Positions 46,624 to 55,944 of a stretch of 64,000 nt of DNA are shown one piece after another. Both the position numbers and the translations under genes were made by a program. Source of the DNA: a virus; the IMG/VR virus record IMGVR_UViG_3300020057_000496, positions 102,853-166,852 of that record. One strand, given 5' to 3'. The notes beneath the pieces are model-generated. The model was not told the DNA's origin. It saw only the letters and a list, made by a program, of their open reading frames with translations, and did no database searches. Each line of letters starts with the position of its first letter. The first letter of the stretch is position 1.

Positions 46624-49425
46624 ATGTTTCGGATTCTACTACTGCTAGTGGCGGCCGTCTTTCTGGGGACCGTGCCAGCGCACGCCATTAACGATGGGCT
46701 GAACGGCTACTCGGGGCCGCAGCTTAACGTGCGCGCGTTCAACGTCGGCTGCGCGTACTCGAAGAACGAGACGGCGGTACTGCGGGCCGCGCTCGAATCG
46801 GGCGGCGCAGCAGCCGGCAAGACGCTGTTCGTTCCGAGTGGCTGCAAGATTTTGCTCGGTACGTCGGGCGCGGCCGACTCGGTTGCGGACCTCGCCAGCA
46901 ACACGACGATCCAGTGCGAGGATGGAACCGCTGGCTTCGTGCTGGCGCGCAAGTCGTGCAGTGGAGTCAGCGACACGCCGGGCGCTGCCTGCACGGCCGA
47001 TAACCAGTGCGTCAACGGGACGTGCGTCGCCGACGCTAATGCGGTGACGGCCTTCGCCCCGACCGAAGCATCGACCTACACCGTCTTTGGCGCTGCGGCG
47101 AGCGCCAAGAACATCGCGATCAAGAACTGCGGAATCTGGGTCAACGGTGCGTCTGGCGACTCGCCGGCAATGGGTGGCGCCGGGAAGTCGTGGGGATACT
47201 GCGACGGTACCGGCACGTCGATCCTGGGCGCGGCCTGCGCGCAGTTCTGTAACGCGGCGTCCGGCGGGCTGGAGGGCGTCGCCTGTAACGTCAACGGCAC
47301 CTGCGGGGCTGGCGCCTGCACGATCCCCGCCGGGCACTGCAAGGCGTCGAGCGGAACCTGCGGCGACCCTCCCCATGCGACGAATTGGGCTGCGAGCGGC
47401 CCGGGCAAGATCAACCCGATCGACTTCAGCGCGGCCTCGAACGCTCGGGTGGAGAACGTCACGGTCTACGACCACCGTCGCGGCGACTTCACGATCAAGA
47501 CCGGCGCCAGCGGCCAGGTGATCGACAGCGCGAGCAACGGCGACTCGCTGACGACGCCGCAGATCGCCACGAACGGCTGGGTCAACTACCTGCCCAACAA
47601 CTACGTTGACAAGGGCATCATCGCCGGCTTGGCCACTTCGGTTGTCCGGTCGACCGGCTACGGCTGGACGGCCGGTATTCACGCGATGGGCTTCAACACC
47701 ATCTCGTCGTCCACCGGAGGTGGCTATGGCGGCCCGTCGCTGAGCGGCTGGGTCGGCAACTCCGACCTGTTGATCTCGTATGCTGGCGTGATCGCCGACG
47801 ACTTTCGGGGTGGCTCCAGCCTCTATTGCGTCCTGCCAAAGTTCGCCGACGGCTACAACTTCATCGTCACGAACGCCTTCTGCGACGGCAACATCGGGTC
47901 GAAATTTATCGTTCAGGGGGCCGGGAACCAGTACATCGGCAGTCGCGGTGCATGGGGGGGCCGTGGCGCAGTCGTGGGCCTCGGCGACCAGCGCGGCCTC
48001 TGCGCGTCGGGTACCAGGTCGGGGCAGGTCTGTGTCTTTGGTGCTGGCAACGACGCCACGATCGGGTGCCCGACTGGCGCAACGTGTGCCGCGAATGACT
48101 TGTTCCCGGCTGGCTCGGCGGGTCACTTCGTGCTCGGCGCTGGTTCGCTATGGCACACCGACCAGGTCCTTGAGACGACCTTCCTTCGGACGACAGACTC
48201 GAAGCGTTGCGTGAACTCCGACGCTACCGACTTGGGGGGGCCGTGCACGGTAGATGGCGACTGCTCCATGGGCTCGTGCGACTTTCTAAACTGGAACAAT
48301 TCCCTGATTGACGGTGCAATGTTCCTCGGCAGCCTTGGGAAGGCAGTCGATCTCTCAACTTCCTCGGTCGGTGTTGCCGTGGTGGCTGACACACCATCAA
48401 TTTTAAATTGGGGCGTGTTCGGCGTCAGTCTCCCGGGATTCACGACTGGCTTCAAGTTCCCGGCAATCGCGCGCGTCTGCGTCGGCGGCACGAACGACGG
48501 AACATCGTGCGCAGCCGACGCCACCTGCACCGGGAGCGGCAAGTGCAGGGGGCAGGTGGAGGGAGTGACGATCTCTGGTGACGCCTCCGGGGTCACGACG
48601 CCGCTGGTGAATTGGGACTGGAGCTATGGCGACGTCTCGGGCCTGAAGGGATTGCTCGCGACGGACTACCAGGGCGCGCCCGTCACGCTGACTGCGGGCG
48701 AGGCGCTGACGCGCGGCCAGGTCGTATCCGTCTCGACTGCGGCAGCCAACACGGTCACCAAGACGACGACGGCAAATCCCGAGCGCGCGGTCGGTGTCGT
48801 GCTCGCGACCACGCTGAGCACCTACCCGGCGAAGGTGCTGACATCGGGTGTTGGGGCATGCATCGCGCAGGGCTCGGTGACGCGCGGCGACATCCTGAAG
48901 CCGTCCGGAACCACGGACGGCAGCGTCGCGACGGTGTCCAGCAGCTCCGACATTTCGATCGGCTCCGCGCTTGAGACCACCACGACCGGCCTCACGTTCG
49001 ATTGCTTGATCGGTGTTACGCCGCCGATCCAGAACACCACCCAGACGTTCCCGAAGTTCGCCTACGGGCAGAACGCCGGCACCGTCGGCATGACGGGCTG
49101 CACGACCTTCACGCAGGCCACGTCGATCACTCACGCCGCCACCAGCGGCCGGACCATCAGGCTCCAGGGCTTTGCGGCGGCCGATATCACCGGCGGAGTA
49201 ACGCGCATATTCACCACGAAAATCGCGCGCGGGGCGGATTGCTCCGCTGCCGCGCTCGTGACGGCAGACACCGAACTCAAGTCGAATGAGAACACCACGG
49301 TCGCGCTGGGCTTTACCGACACCGGGCAGTCCGGCTCCGTGTCGTATCGGCTCTGCGCCTGCGCCGACACCGCCGCCAGCGCACAGTTCGGCGCCGGGGC
49401 GACGTTGCAGTTGACGGAGTACTAA
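46624..49425 (+). CDS. Tail-spike-like beta-helix protein with signal peptide
   Basis: 933 aa from ATG 46624, 10 bases after GGAGGA. N-terminal MFRILLLLVAAVFLGTVPAHA is a signal peptide. A pectate-lyase-like right-handed beta-helix probably spans about 30-650, judged from the Asn/Gly turn-rich repeats and the spike-like opening (LNVRAFNVGC, LFVPSGCKILL). Cys-rich units of the type C-x-D-x-x-C-x-x-G-x-C recur at least four times. The C-terminal part (TLTAGEALTRGQVVSVSTAA) resembles capsid/fibre decoration repeats. Probable receptor-binding or depolymerase spike; catalytic residues cannot be assigned. Confidence 0.65.
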   Translation: MFRILLLLVAAVFLGTVPAHAINDGLNGYSGPQLNVRAFNVGCAYSKNETAVLRAALESGGAAAGKTLFVPSGCKILLGTSGAADSVADLASNTTIQCEDGTAGFVLARKSCSGVSDTPGAACTADNQCVNGTCVADANAVTAFAPTEASTYTVFGAAASAKNIAIKNCGIWVNGASGDSPAMGGAGKSWGYCDGTGTSILGAACAQFCNAASGGLEGVACNVNGTCGAGACTIPAGHCKASSGTCGDPPHATNWAASGPGKINPIDFSAASNARVENVTVYDHRRGDFTIKTGASGQVIDSASNGDSLTTPQIATNGWVNYLPNNYVDKGIIAGLATSVVRSTGYGWTAGIHAMGFNTISSSTGGGYGGPSLSGWVGNSDLLISYAGVIADDFRGGSSLYCVLPKFADGYNFIVTNAFCDGNIGSKFIVQGAGNQYIGSRGAWGGRGAVVGLGDQRGLCASGTRSGQVCVFGAGNDATIGCPTGATCAANDLFPAGSAGHFVLGAGSLWHTDQVLETTFLRTTDSKRCVNSDATDLGGPCTVDGDCSMGSCDFLNWNNSLIDGAMFLGSLGKAVDLSTSSVGVAVVADTPSILNWGVFGVSLPGFTTGFKFPAIARVCVGGTNDGTSCAADATCTGSGKCRGQVEGVTISGDASGVTTPLVNWDWSYGDVSGLKGLLATDYQGAPVTLTAGEALTRGQVVSVSTAAANTVTKTTTANPERAVGVVLATTLSTYPAKVLTSGVGACIAQGSVTRGDILKPSGTTDGSVATVSSSSDISIGSALETTTTGLTFDCLIGVTPPIQNTTQTFPKFAYGQNAGTVGMTGCTTFTQATSITHAATSGRTIRLQGFAAADITGGVTRIFTTKIARGADCSAAALVTADTELKSNENTTVALGFTDTGQSGSVSYRLCACADTAASAQFGAGATLQLTEY

Positions 49426-49565
49426 AGCTCTTGAGGCCGAAATTAACGGTTCATATATAACGAACGAGTTATACTTACGAATGGCGCTTCTCTGGCCTGA
49501 CGTGCTATAGTGATTGAGTTGAGTTGTCGCCTCAATGGCGTAAGTAAGCAGTGAACGGAGCGTCA

Positions 49566-50144
49566 ATGAAATATATACTTGGTTTAATCTTACTGTTAGT
49601 TACCGCATCCGTCTCTTACGGTAAACCACTGAAGATCGAAGACTACGACGGCAAGTTGGTAAATTGCGGGAAGTGGGAAAATACGCTGCGTGCGGTTATA
49701 ATTCGTGGCTGTCCCGGCTTGCTTTACGGTACTGATCCGCTTCCAACTCCGGAACCAACTCCGTTCCCCACCCCAGAACCTCCAGTTGTTCCGACTCCCA
49801 AACCAACACAGGGTCCGGTTTTGTGTAGTGATGGCCGCTTTGTCAAGGTGAATGCCGGTTATTATGTCCTGAAAAATATCACTGTTCAGTACGGAACCCC
49901 CCAATACTACTGCGTGGACCTGCCCGGCGAAGGGTCTATTCCGTTCTTTGAACTGTACACAATTAATCTAGGTAACGCTAGCTGCAGTGACCTCCGCATG
50001 GTCGTTACGGACCCTTCCGGGCGTGTCTGGACGGACAATGGGCCTGCCCCAGGAGTGCGGCCATTCCGAGAGGCCGGCCGCTGGCAAATGAAACTATCTC
50101 AAGATGAGGGGTGTAACCGTTACGACTTCCATATCGATTACTAA
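49566..50144 (+). CDS. Secreted protein with Pro/Thr linker
   Basis: 192 aa from ATG 49566. MKYILGLILLLVTASVSYGK is a signal peptide. A 35-residue Pro/Thr/Glu linker (PTPEPTPFPTPEPP) joins a small N-terminal part to a C-terminal domain with CVDLPGEGSIPFFELYTINL, a Cys-containing lectin-like module. Third consecutive protein with an export signal. Upstream TATAGT at 49512 could be a promoter -10. Confidence 0.6.
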   Translation: MKYILGLILLLVTASVSYGKPLKIEDYDGKLVNCGKWENTLRAVIIRGCPGLLYGTDPLPTPEPTPFPTPEPPVVPTPKPTQGPVLCSDGRFVKVNAGYYVLKNITVQYGTPQYYCVDLPGEGSIPFFELYTINLGNASCSDLRMVVTDPSGRVWTDNGPAPGVRPFREAGRWQMKLSQDEGCNRYDFHIDY

Positions 50145-51067
50145 TGTCATTCGCTAGATATCAACCGAATACTTCCGCACTATTCAGCGGCACATTGATC
50201 GACGAGGCCGGGGTCGCCGTCCCCCTTGCCAATATCAATACGTTTACCTTGACACTGGTTGACGGGATGACCGGCAGTACCGTTAATGGGAGGAACGCGC
50301 AGAACGCCCTGAACGCCAATAATGTCACCGTGAACAGTACGACCGGTGCGGTTAATTGGTCAGTCCAAGTAGGGGACTTGACACCGGCTAGTCTCTTGAC
50401 GACGTACCGCGAGCATGTCGCGACGTTTGTCTGTACGTATTCAACCAGTAAGGTCATCCGCTTCCAGCATCGAATGCGGATAGTTACGGCCTTGACGCTG
50501 TGTGCACTGGAAGATATCGAGACATATCTCGGCGTAATTGAGGAGTCAGAACAGCCGTTCATTGAGATGCTGATCGAGCAAATCTCGGCGCGTGCCGAGA
50601 CGGAATGTGACCGAAAGTTCCTGCGTGTCGTCGACAAGGTCGAGTATTTTAGCCCGGACGGACGCGACACGCGTCTTCGCGTCAAGCACTACCCGATTGA
50701 ATCGGTATCGGAAATAATTGAAGAAGCAAGCGGGACGTGGACCAGCGGGTATGTGTATCCGGCAACCGACTACGGCATAGACAACGACAATGGGATTATT
50801 CGAACAAGGTTTTCTACTGCCTATGCAGGTCGCCAGTCTGTTCGAATTACGTATACAGGCGGACTGGCGCGTGATTGTAGCGGTATCCCTATGGACCTTC
50901 GGTTCGCCTGCACGCGGCAAGTAGTATTCGGATACCAGCGCAGGAAGAGTCTGGGAGTCGGGGCCATCAGCGTTGCGCGCGGAGGCAAGGAGGTGTTCGA
51001 TTTGTCAGAGCATGACCTGCTCAGCGATGTCCAGAGAGTTTTTGATCTCTACAGGAGCCTGTACTAA
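50144..51067 (+). CDS. Head-tail connector (HK97 gp6-like) with N-terminal beta domain
   Basis: 307 aa. Residues 1-110 are a beta-sandwich-like domain (SGTLIDEAGVAVPLANINTF). From about 118 LCALEDIETYLGVIEESEQP, then FIEMLIEQISARAETECDRK, is the gp6/connector opening helix pattern, followed by the beta strands YFSPDGRDTRLRVKHYPIES. It would form the ring under the portal. The N-terminal fusion is unusual for this family. Confidence 0.75.
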   Translation: MSFARYQPNTSALFSGTLIDEAGVAVPLANINTFTLTLVDGMTGSTVNGRNAQNALNANNVTVNSTTGAVNWSVQVGDLTPASLLTTYREHVATFVCTYSTSKVIRFQHRMRIVTALTLCALEDIETYLGVIEESEQPFIEMLIEQISARAETECDRKFLRVVDKVEYFSPDGRDTRLRVKHYPIESVSEIIEEASGTWTSGYVYPATDYGIDNDNGIIRTRFSTAYAGRQSVRITYTGGLARDCSGIPMDLRFACTRQVVFGYQRRKSLGVGAISVARGGKEVFDLSEHDLLSDVQRVFDLYRSLY

Positions 51068-51684
51068 TGGCCGAGTTAGTCGGGATTACTGTTGACGTCA
51101 AAAATCTTAGCCGAGCGTTTTATACGGCGCGCAAAAGTATACGCCTGGGTATAGAGCGCGGGCTTACGAAGTCTGGTCCCAAGTTACTGAAGAATGCGAA
51201 GTCAAGGGTTCGTGTTCGAAATAATAGACTGAAGACTGCGCTGAAGTTCAAGGTGGCGTACTCGTCCGGAGACGCCACGCTCGCCATCGTTGCGGACGAC
51301 CCGCGTGCGAAGAAGTACATGTGGCAACTAGAGCAAGGCGGCGATATTTACGGTAATCCGTTACTGGCGTTCGTGCCAGAGTTCAGTCCGTTCTATTCCA
51401 AGTCGGACATGTCAGTTGCTGGCGCAGAGCAACGCGCTAGGGCGGCCGGGTATCAGCATTTCTTTAGGGCTGGGAAGTTGCTCCTTGGTGTCCGTCGCCA
51501 GCGACGCGGGCCTCGCCGTAAGTGGGTCAAGGTCGGGGCCGAGTATGCACCGATCGCCGTTATCACGGAGATGGTCAGCCAAAAGGGTCATCCTTATATT
51601 CAGCCGGCATTTACTGAGGAGATGCCGGACATTCAACAGAGAATCATCGCGGAGATAGTGAGTATTTTTAATGGCGAGAGCTAA
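51067..51684 (+). CDS. HK97 gp10-like head-tail joining protein
   Basis: 205 aa. VKNLSRAFYTARKSIRLGIE, GPKLLKNAKSRVRVRNNRLK, a central beta region and GHPYIQPAFTEEMPDIQQRI are typical of the HK97 gp10 family. Sits between connector and tail terminator as expected. The coding end is part of a small duplication. Confidence 0.78.
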   Translation: MAELVGITVDVKNLSRAFYTARKSIRLGIERGLTKSGPKLLKNAKSRVRVRNNRLKTALKFKVAYSSGDATLAIVADDPRAKKYMWQLEQGGDIYGNPLLAFVPEFSPFYSKSDMSVAGAEQRARAAGYQHFFRAGKLLLGVRRQRRGPRRKWVKVGAEYAPIAVITEMVSQKGHPYIQPAFTEEMPDIQQRIIAEIVSIFNGES

Positions 51685-51768
51685 GTTCAAAGAGGTTCAG
51701 TAATGGCAACAATAATGGCAACAATAATGGCGAGAGCTAAGTTTAAAGAGGTTCAGTAATGGCAACAA
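51670..51768 (+). repeat. Direct duplication at a gene junction
   Basis: ATGGCGAGAGCTAAGTTCAA and following bases through ATGGCAACAA occur twice (51670 and 51726), with ATGGCAACAATA short repeats between them. One base differs. The duplication doubled the start region of the next gene and left two spare ATG codons. Confidence 0.85.
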
Positions 51769-52241
51769 TTCGCGACACGGCCATATCCTACGTCAAGGCC
51801 AGGCTAGCAGACATAACGATTGCCAACGGCTACGCACTAGACATCGGTGTTAAGCGCGTTCACGGTATTCGTGCGACCCCCAGTGAAGTGATTCCACCTG
51901 CCGTAATTCTCATGCAGGGCGAAGAGCAAGTCGAAAACAATATTGGCGAGCGCTTCAGTTGTGAACTGGAAGTCGCCGTAGGTTTCGTTGACCGCCAACG
52001 GACGCAGGACCCCGACGCGGACGCGACGGCATTTATGGCGATGATCCAGAAGGCCGTACCGATCGAGTTCGAAATCATCGCTAAGGTATATCCTAGCGGC
52101 AGCGACGTGCCAGGAAAGATCGTCATGATGGAGGTTGGCAATACAATTAACATCACGTCCGCCGGTAGTGGCATTGTCATGGGGCAAGTGACATATATCA
52201 TGTCGTACCGAAGGAATATCTACGACCCTAGTCGATTCTAG
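51759..52241 (+). CDS. Tail terminator-like protein
   Basis: 160 aa. TIRDTAISYVKARLADITIA, PAVILMQGEEQVE, FSCELEVAVGFVDRQRTQDP and MGQVTYIMSYRRNIYDPSRF fit the minor tail/terminator fold that caps the tail tube. Assigned by pattern and by position between the gp10-like and tube proteins. Starts at the second copy of a duplicated ATG. Confidence 0.65.
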   Translation: MATIRDTAISYVKARLADITIANGYALDIGVKRVHGIRATPSEVIPPAVILMQGEEQVENNIGERFSCELEVAVGFVDRQRTQDPDADATAFMAMIQKAVPIEFEIIAKVYPSGSDVPGKIVMMEVGNTINITSAGSGIVMGQVTYIMSYRRNIYDPSRF

Positions 52242-52405
52242 TGTTGTATGCTTTTTCGACGCTCTATGTCGAGGGAATCCTGGCACTGTATAGATATCCG
52301 AGCACGCTAATGCTCAGCGTTAAGAGTGGAAACGTTACTCATAAAACAGAAGAGTACCTGGCAAGTATTCACGACTGTCAAGAGGTGTTAGTTAGTTACA
52401 GATGA
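52241..52405 (+). CDS. Small coupled protein (54 aa)
   Basis: GTG 52241 overlaps the preceding TAG by one base, and its TGA overlaps the next ATG (ATGA). MLYAFSTLYVEGILALYRYP then a polar stretch ending ASIHDCQEVLVSYR. The exact coupling at both ends argues that it is translated. Unknown function. Confidence 0.5.
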   Translation: MLYAFSTLYVEGILALYRYPSTLMLSVKSGNVTHKTEEYLASIHDCQEVLVSYR

Positions 52406-53382
52406 AAGTAGAATGGGTCAGTCCCGCTAAGGATAATATCATAGGTAATAGTTTGGGTTACGGCTTGGCGAACATAAACTTACGTGCCGCCGCAGCTAAG
52501 GTAATGGAGCTAGACTGGCGGTCAGACGTTGCGTTACATTTTACGCACCCGCAGTTCTATTTTTCGGTGCCACGTCGCAAGAATGTCATTTTGACAATGT
52601 GCGAACATTCGTGGCTTACGGAAGATTACGAAGAGGCGTTCAAGCGAGTGGACCTTATCATTACGGTCTCGCAGTTCTGTAAATCAGTGTTCGAAAAATA
52701 CACAGACAAGCCGGTGTACGTCGTTCCACTCGGCGTTAACCCCAACATCTGGCACGCAAAGCGCAGGGTGCTTGATCCAAGAAAGAAATTCAGATTCCTT
52801 TACTGCGGAGCGCCCAACCTGCGGAAGTTCTCGATCATGGAGAGCGCCTGGCGGGCCTTGATGGACGGTTGTTCGAATGTGGAACTCTATATCAAAACTA
52901 CGGGGGCGGACATCCCGGAGGAGTTAGGTTCGATAGTAAGAAGTAATAACTGGATTGTTGACAACCGAAAATTGCCAGTCAGGGACTTAGTGAAGCTGTA
53001 CCACTCCGCGCACGCTTTCTTATTATTACATCTAGGCGAGGGTTACTCACTGTCGGCAATCGAGGCTCAGTGCACACAGATGCCTTTGATCATAAGTGAC
53101 CACACCGGCTCGATGGACTTTTGTAACGTGAGTAATTCATTCCCGGTAAAAGTTGACCCAGGAAAGATTGAAGTAATTACGGGGAGTGGACATAAGACGG
53201 AGACTAAGGTTATTGATGCCGGTATTCCGAATATTATCTCTGCGATGACGCAGATGGCGACGGTAATGCGCCATTACGGTCGCGCCTCGGAAGTGGCGCG
53301 GCAGGCTGCAAAGGATGCTCGTAAGTTGACGTGGGACAATTCGGCGAAAAGATTGAAAGAAGTTCTTGATTCTTCATTGTAG
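52402..53382 (+). CDS. GT-B glycosyltransferase within the tail module
   Basis: 326 aa. KVEWVSPAKDNIIGNSLGYG, LTMCEHSWLTEDY, YVVPLGVNPNIWHAK, FLYCGAPNLRKFS and LLHLGEGYSLSAIEAQCTQM, a GT4 E-x7-E motif. Related in sequence to the exteins of the intein-bearing enzyme at 30053. Lying between tail terminator and tail tube genes, it may glycosylate a tail protein (inference). Confidence 0.82.
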   Translation: MKVEWVSPAKDNIIGNSLGYGLANINLRAAAAKVMELDWRSDVALHFTHPQFYFSVPRRKNVILTMCEHSWLTEDYEEAFKRVDLIITVSQFCKSVFEKYTDKPVYVVPLGVNPNIWHAKRRVLDPRKKFRFLYCGAPNLRKFSIMESAWRALMDGCSNVELYIKTTGADIPEELGSIVRSNNWIVDNRKLPVRDLVKLYHSAHAFLLLHLGEGYSLSAIEAQCTQMPLIISDHTGSMDFCNVSNSFPVKVDPGKIEVITGSGHKTETKVIDAGIPNIISAMTQMATVMRHYGRASEVARQAAKDARKLTWDNSAKRLKEVLDSSL

Positions 53383-53491
53383 AATCTGTCAGATTTAAAC
53401 TAATGGCTGAGCACAATCGCGACCTAGTTGGACGAAGGAATCGATCAACGAAAATACGGGTTGCCGGAATAACTCTAAGAGGTTGACGTAA

Positions 53492-54586
53492 ATGGCAGTA
53501 TCTCCTAATCTAAGTCGTAAGACACTCGTATTGGCTCGGCGCGAAGCAACTGGCGACACGGCAACAACGCTCGGAAGTACCGGCACGAATAGTTCGGCCA
53601 TGTTGCTGTGGGACGAAGTTAATCCTATCCAGATCGATACGACTATCCTTGATCAGCAGGTTGTGCGTGCTTCGTTCTCGAAGTACCCGGATCTCGTCGG
53701 TCGTTCACTGTATATGTTCCGTCCGAAGACGATGCTCATGACCACGCCTGGTGGTGCGCACAGTCATGCGGACTTCGGTGAGACTGCCGGAACTGGCGAC
53801 AATTGCGGCCTTGCGGCTGGGGCTGGTAAGCCGCCGTTCTTCGGCCCGCTTCTGCGTGCTTGCGCAGTAAGTGAGACGGTGACCTCTTCGTCTACGGTCG
53901 TGTATGCTCCGGTCTCTTCGAACTTTAGTGCAGCGACTGTCGTTGTCTGGGCGGACGGACTGAGGCACTTTGCGAAGGGCGTCGTCGGCACGGCAGTTTT
54001 CGAGGGTCGCGCCGGTGAGGGTATCGACATTTCGTTCGACATGAAGGGTACCTATGCTGCGCCGGTTGGTGGTACAATTCCGACCAGCGTGACTTACCCG
54101 CTTGACGGCAAGGCGCTTGTCGAGAAGGAGTCGCTGCAGATCTCAACTGGCTACGTCGCGCCAGTTGCGCACGGCGTGCAGGAGCCGGTTACTGGTCCGA
54201 TCGTTCGTTCGTTCCGGTTCGACATGGGTGTAAATATTATCGAGCGTCGAGATATGAACAGCCCGTTCGGTTTGTTCGGCTTACTGCCGACTGACCGTAA
54301 GCCGACGCTGGATCTCGTGATCGAGGTCGAGAATAACCTGGCCGGTGCTGGCAATACTTCTCCGTACTTCAATCCATGGAGCATCCTGACAAGTGGTTCG
54401 AGTGCCCTGCAGACGGTAACGTTCACGCACGGCGCGGTGACTGCTAAGAAGAGTGAATTTACTTTCAGCTCCTGCCAGCTCCGTGAGGTCCAGTACGCCG
54501 ACGACCAGGGCGTCCGTACTTACAACCTGTCTTTTAATATCGTTTCTACACTAGACGACAACGACTGGCGTTTAAAGATTTTCTAA
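53492..54586 (+). CDS. Major tail tube protein
   Basis: 364 aa, ATG after AAGAGGTTGACGTAA. Opening SRKTLVLARREATGDTATTL, FSKYPDLVGRSLYMFRPKTM, then a beta-rich body with ISFDMKGTYAAP and a final SSCQLREVQYADDQGVRTYN. Typical of siphovirus tube subunits at the place before the chaperone genes. A 109-base spacer upstream has no convincing gene, only a 27-codon frame. Confidence 0.75.
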   Translation: MAVSPNLSRKTLVLARREATGDTATTLGSTGTNSSAMLLWDEVNPIQIDTTILDQQVVRASFSKYPDLVGRSLYMFRPKTMLMTTPGGAHSHADFGETAGTGDNCGLAAGAGKPPFFGPLLRACAVSETVTSSSTVVYAPVSSNFSAATVVVWADGLRHFAKGVVGTAVFEGRAGEGIDISFDMKGTYAAPVGGTIPTSVTYPLDGKALVEKESLQISTGYVAPVAHGVQEPVTGPIVRSFRFDMGVNIIERRDMNSPFGLFGLLPTDRKPTLDLVIEVENNLAGAGNTSPYFNPWSILTSGSSALQTVTFTHGAVTAKKSEFTFSSCQLREVQYADDQGVRTYNLSFNIVSTLDDNDWRLKIF

Positions 54587-54603
54587 TATAATCATAGCAA
54601 GGA

Positions 54604-54650
54604 AATTGAAGGTGGCTGCCTGCCTTCAATTTCTCTTTCCTTTCTGTTGG
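54604..54650 (+). terminator. Rho-independent terminator after tail tube gene
   Basis: GAAATTGAAGG and CCTTCAATTTC form an 11-bp stem around TGGCTGCCTG, followed by TCTTTCCTTTCT. Strong termination is expected after this highly expressed gene. Confidence 0.85.
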
Positions 54651-54674
54651 TAGTGTAATATCCTGAGTGGGTCA

Positions 54675-55106
54675 GTGACCCGGTGTTGTGTGAGCAATTT
54701 AGATTTATTCAAGAGACCATACCAAATAGATCCAGACGTAGCCGCCTTGAACGCCCTCGTGCGTTCCTACCAGGGCGGCGCCACGCGCCGGGGTCACGCC
54801 TTCAAGCTCTCCCTGGGGGAGTGCATCTTTCTTTTTAATTCGAACTGTTACTACTGCGGGGCCGAACCCGCGAATATAAAGCGCTCCGGGACCGGCCGTT
54901 ACGTTTATAACGGGATCGACCGGGTCGAAAACGACGTGGGTTACGTCGGCACGAATGTCGTCGCTTGCTGCTCGGCGTGCAACTACGCTAAGGGCACGCG
55001 CGGGCTGCCGGAGTACCTGGAATGGGTCGAGCGGTCCTACTTGTATCAAATGAAGTACCGCGATGTGGAGTTAGACGTAAAGTACGACCTAATAGATTTA
55101 AACTGA
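54675..55106 (+). CDS. HNH endonuclease
   Basis: 143 aa from GTG 54675 (GTG 54690 is an alternative). CYYCGAEP, then YNGIDRVENDVGYVGTNVVA and CCSACNYAKGT form a zinc-stabilised HNH-like nuclease of the phage homing type; the metal-binding Asn/Asp are in NGIDRVEND. AGTGTAATAT upstream (54652) matches the cassette promoter at 32726. Free-standing mobile gene in the tail operon. Confidence 0.85.
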   Translation: MTRCCVSNLDLFKRPYQIDPDVAALNALVRSYQGGATRRGHAFKLSLGECIFLFNSNCYYCGAEPANIKRSGTGRYVYNGIDRVENDVGYVGTNVVACCSACNYAKGTRGLPEYLEWVERSYLYQMKYRDVELDVKYDLIDLN

Positions 55107-55140
55107 GACATAGATTAAGGAATAGTATGTGGAAGAATAA

Positions 55141-55365
55141 TGGCGAGACGACCGGCAGGAATGTTCTTATTGCGGCATTGGTCCATCGCATATTCAGCGG
55201 TACTATAAGTACGTTGAGACCCATAGGTATAATGGAATTGATAGAATTGACTCTAGTGGTCCTTGTCGTGTAGATAACTGCGTGCCGTGTTGTGCTACGT
55301 GCAATAAGGCTAAGCTGGCCCAAACTCAGAATGAATTTTATTCAATGGATAGACAGAGTCTATAA
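55141..55365 (+). pseudogene. Truncated second HNH endonuclease copy
   Basis: No usable start, since TAA lies at 55138. The frame encodes CSYCGIGPSHIQRYY, then RYNGIDRIDSSG, CRVDNCVPCCATCNKAKL and a short tail to TAA 55365. It corresponds to residues from the first Cys pair onward of the preceding gene and lacks the N-terminal half. Confidence 0.7.
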
Positions 55366-55413
55366 TCATATTTACGTACAGCCAAATCTTGGCTATTAGG
55401 AAAGGTTAATGCA

Positions 55414-55887
55414 ATGAGTGTAAGTTTTCTACCGAAGGGGTTCGAGCTAGAGGAGGTCGATGACCCCGTCATTGAGTGTCCTATTATTCAGGTTGACGAA
55501 CTTGGCCCCGTGTTCGTAGTTTTTGTAAAACAGATGCCCGTGAAGCGTTACAAGAAGATTTTCGAGAAGTTAAGCAATCAGCCGACGAGTGGTGGGTTTC
55601 GTAAGAACAAGAGCCTCGATGATAAGGTTGATCGCGACTACCTGCGTGAAGTAATTAGTGGCTGGCGTGGACTGACTGTTGATAATTTCAATGGTTTCGT
55701 GAAGTCAGGAATGGTACTTAAGGGACCGAAGGAAGGGGAGATTGAATATTCTGAAGATGCAGCATTTTTTTGCTATCGCAACTCGTTCCCAAGTGAATTT
55801 GGTGATAAACTGTGGGATACACTGAAGAATGGGGCTGAAGAGCAGGAGGCCGAAGACAAGGACAAGGAGGAGGCGGCCAAGAAGTAA
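55414..55887 (+). CDS. Tail assembly chaperone-like protein, first
   Basis: 157 aa. RDYLREVISGWRGLTVDNFN, then GFVKSGMV, GEIEYSEDAAFFCYRNSFPS and an acidic Lys/Glu tail. The RDYL..VI.GW.GLTVDNF pattern is shared with the next gene. In siphoviruses this slot holds the G/GT chaperone pair that coats the tape measure. Confidence 0.65.
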   Translation: MSVSFLPKGFELEEVDDPVIECPIIQVDELGPVFVVFVKQMPVKRYKKIFEKLSNQPTSGGFRKNKSLDDKVDRDYLREVISGWRGLTVDNFNGFVKSGMVLKGPKEGEIEYSEDAAFFCYRNSFPSEFGDKLWDTLKNGAEEQEAEDKDKEEAAKK

Positions 55888-55944
55888 GAACATTAGTGAA
55901 GTCGTTACACGCCGAGTGTGGCGACTTCGGTAACTTCCCGTCAT

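Noticed and set aside
46645-48126. 493-codon minus-strand frame opposite the spike gene
   Set aside because: Arg/Val/Ala-rich shadow caused by strong third-position GC bias of the + strand gene.
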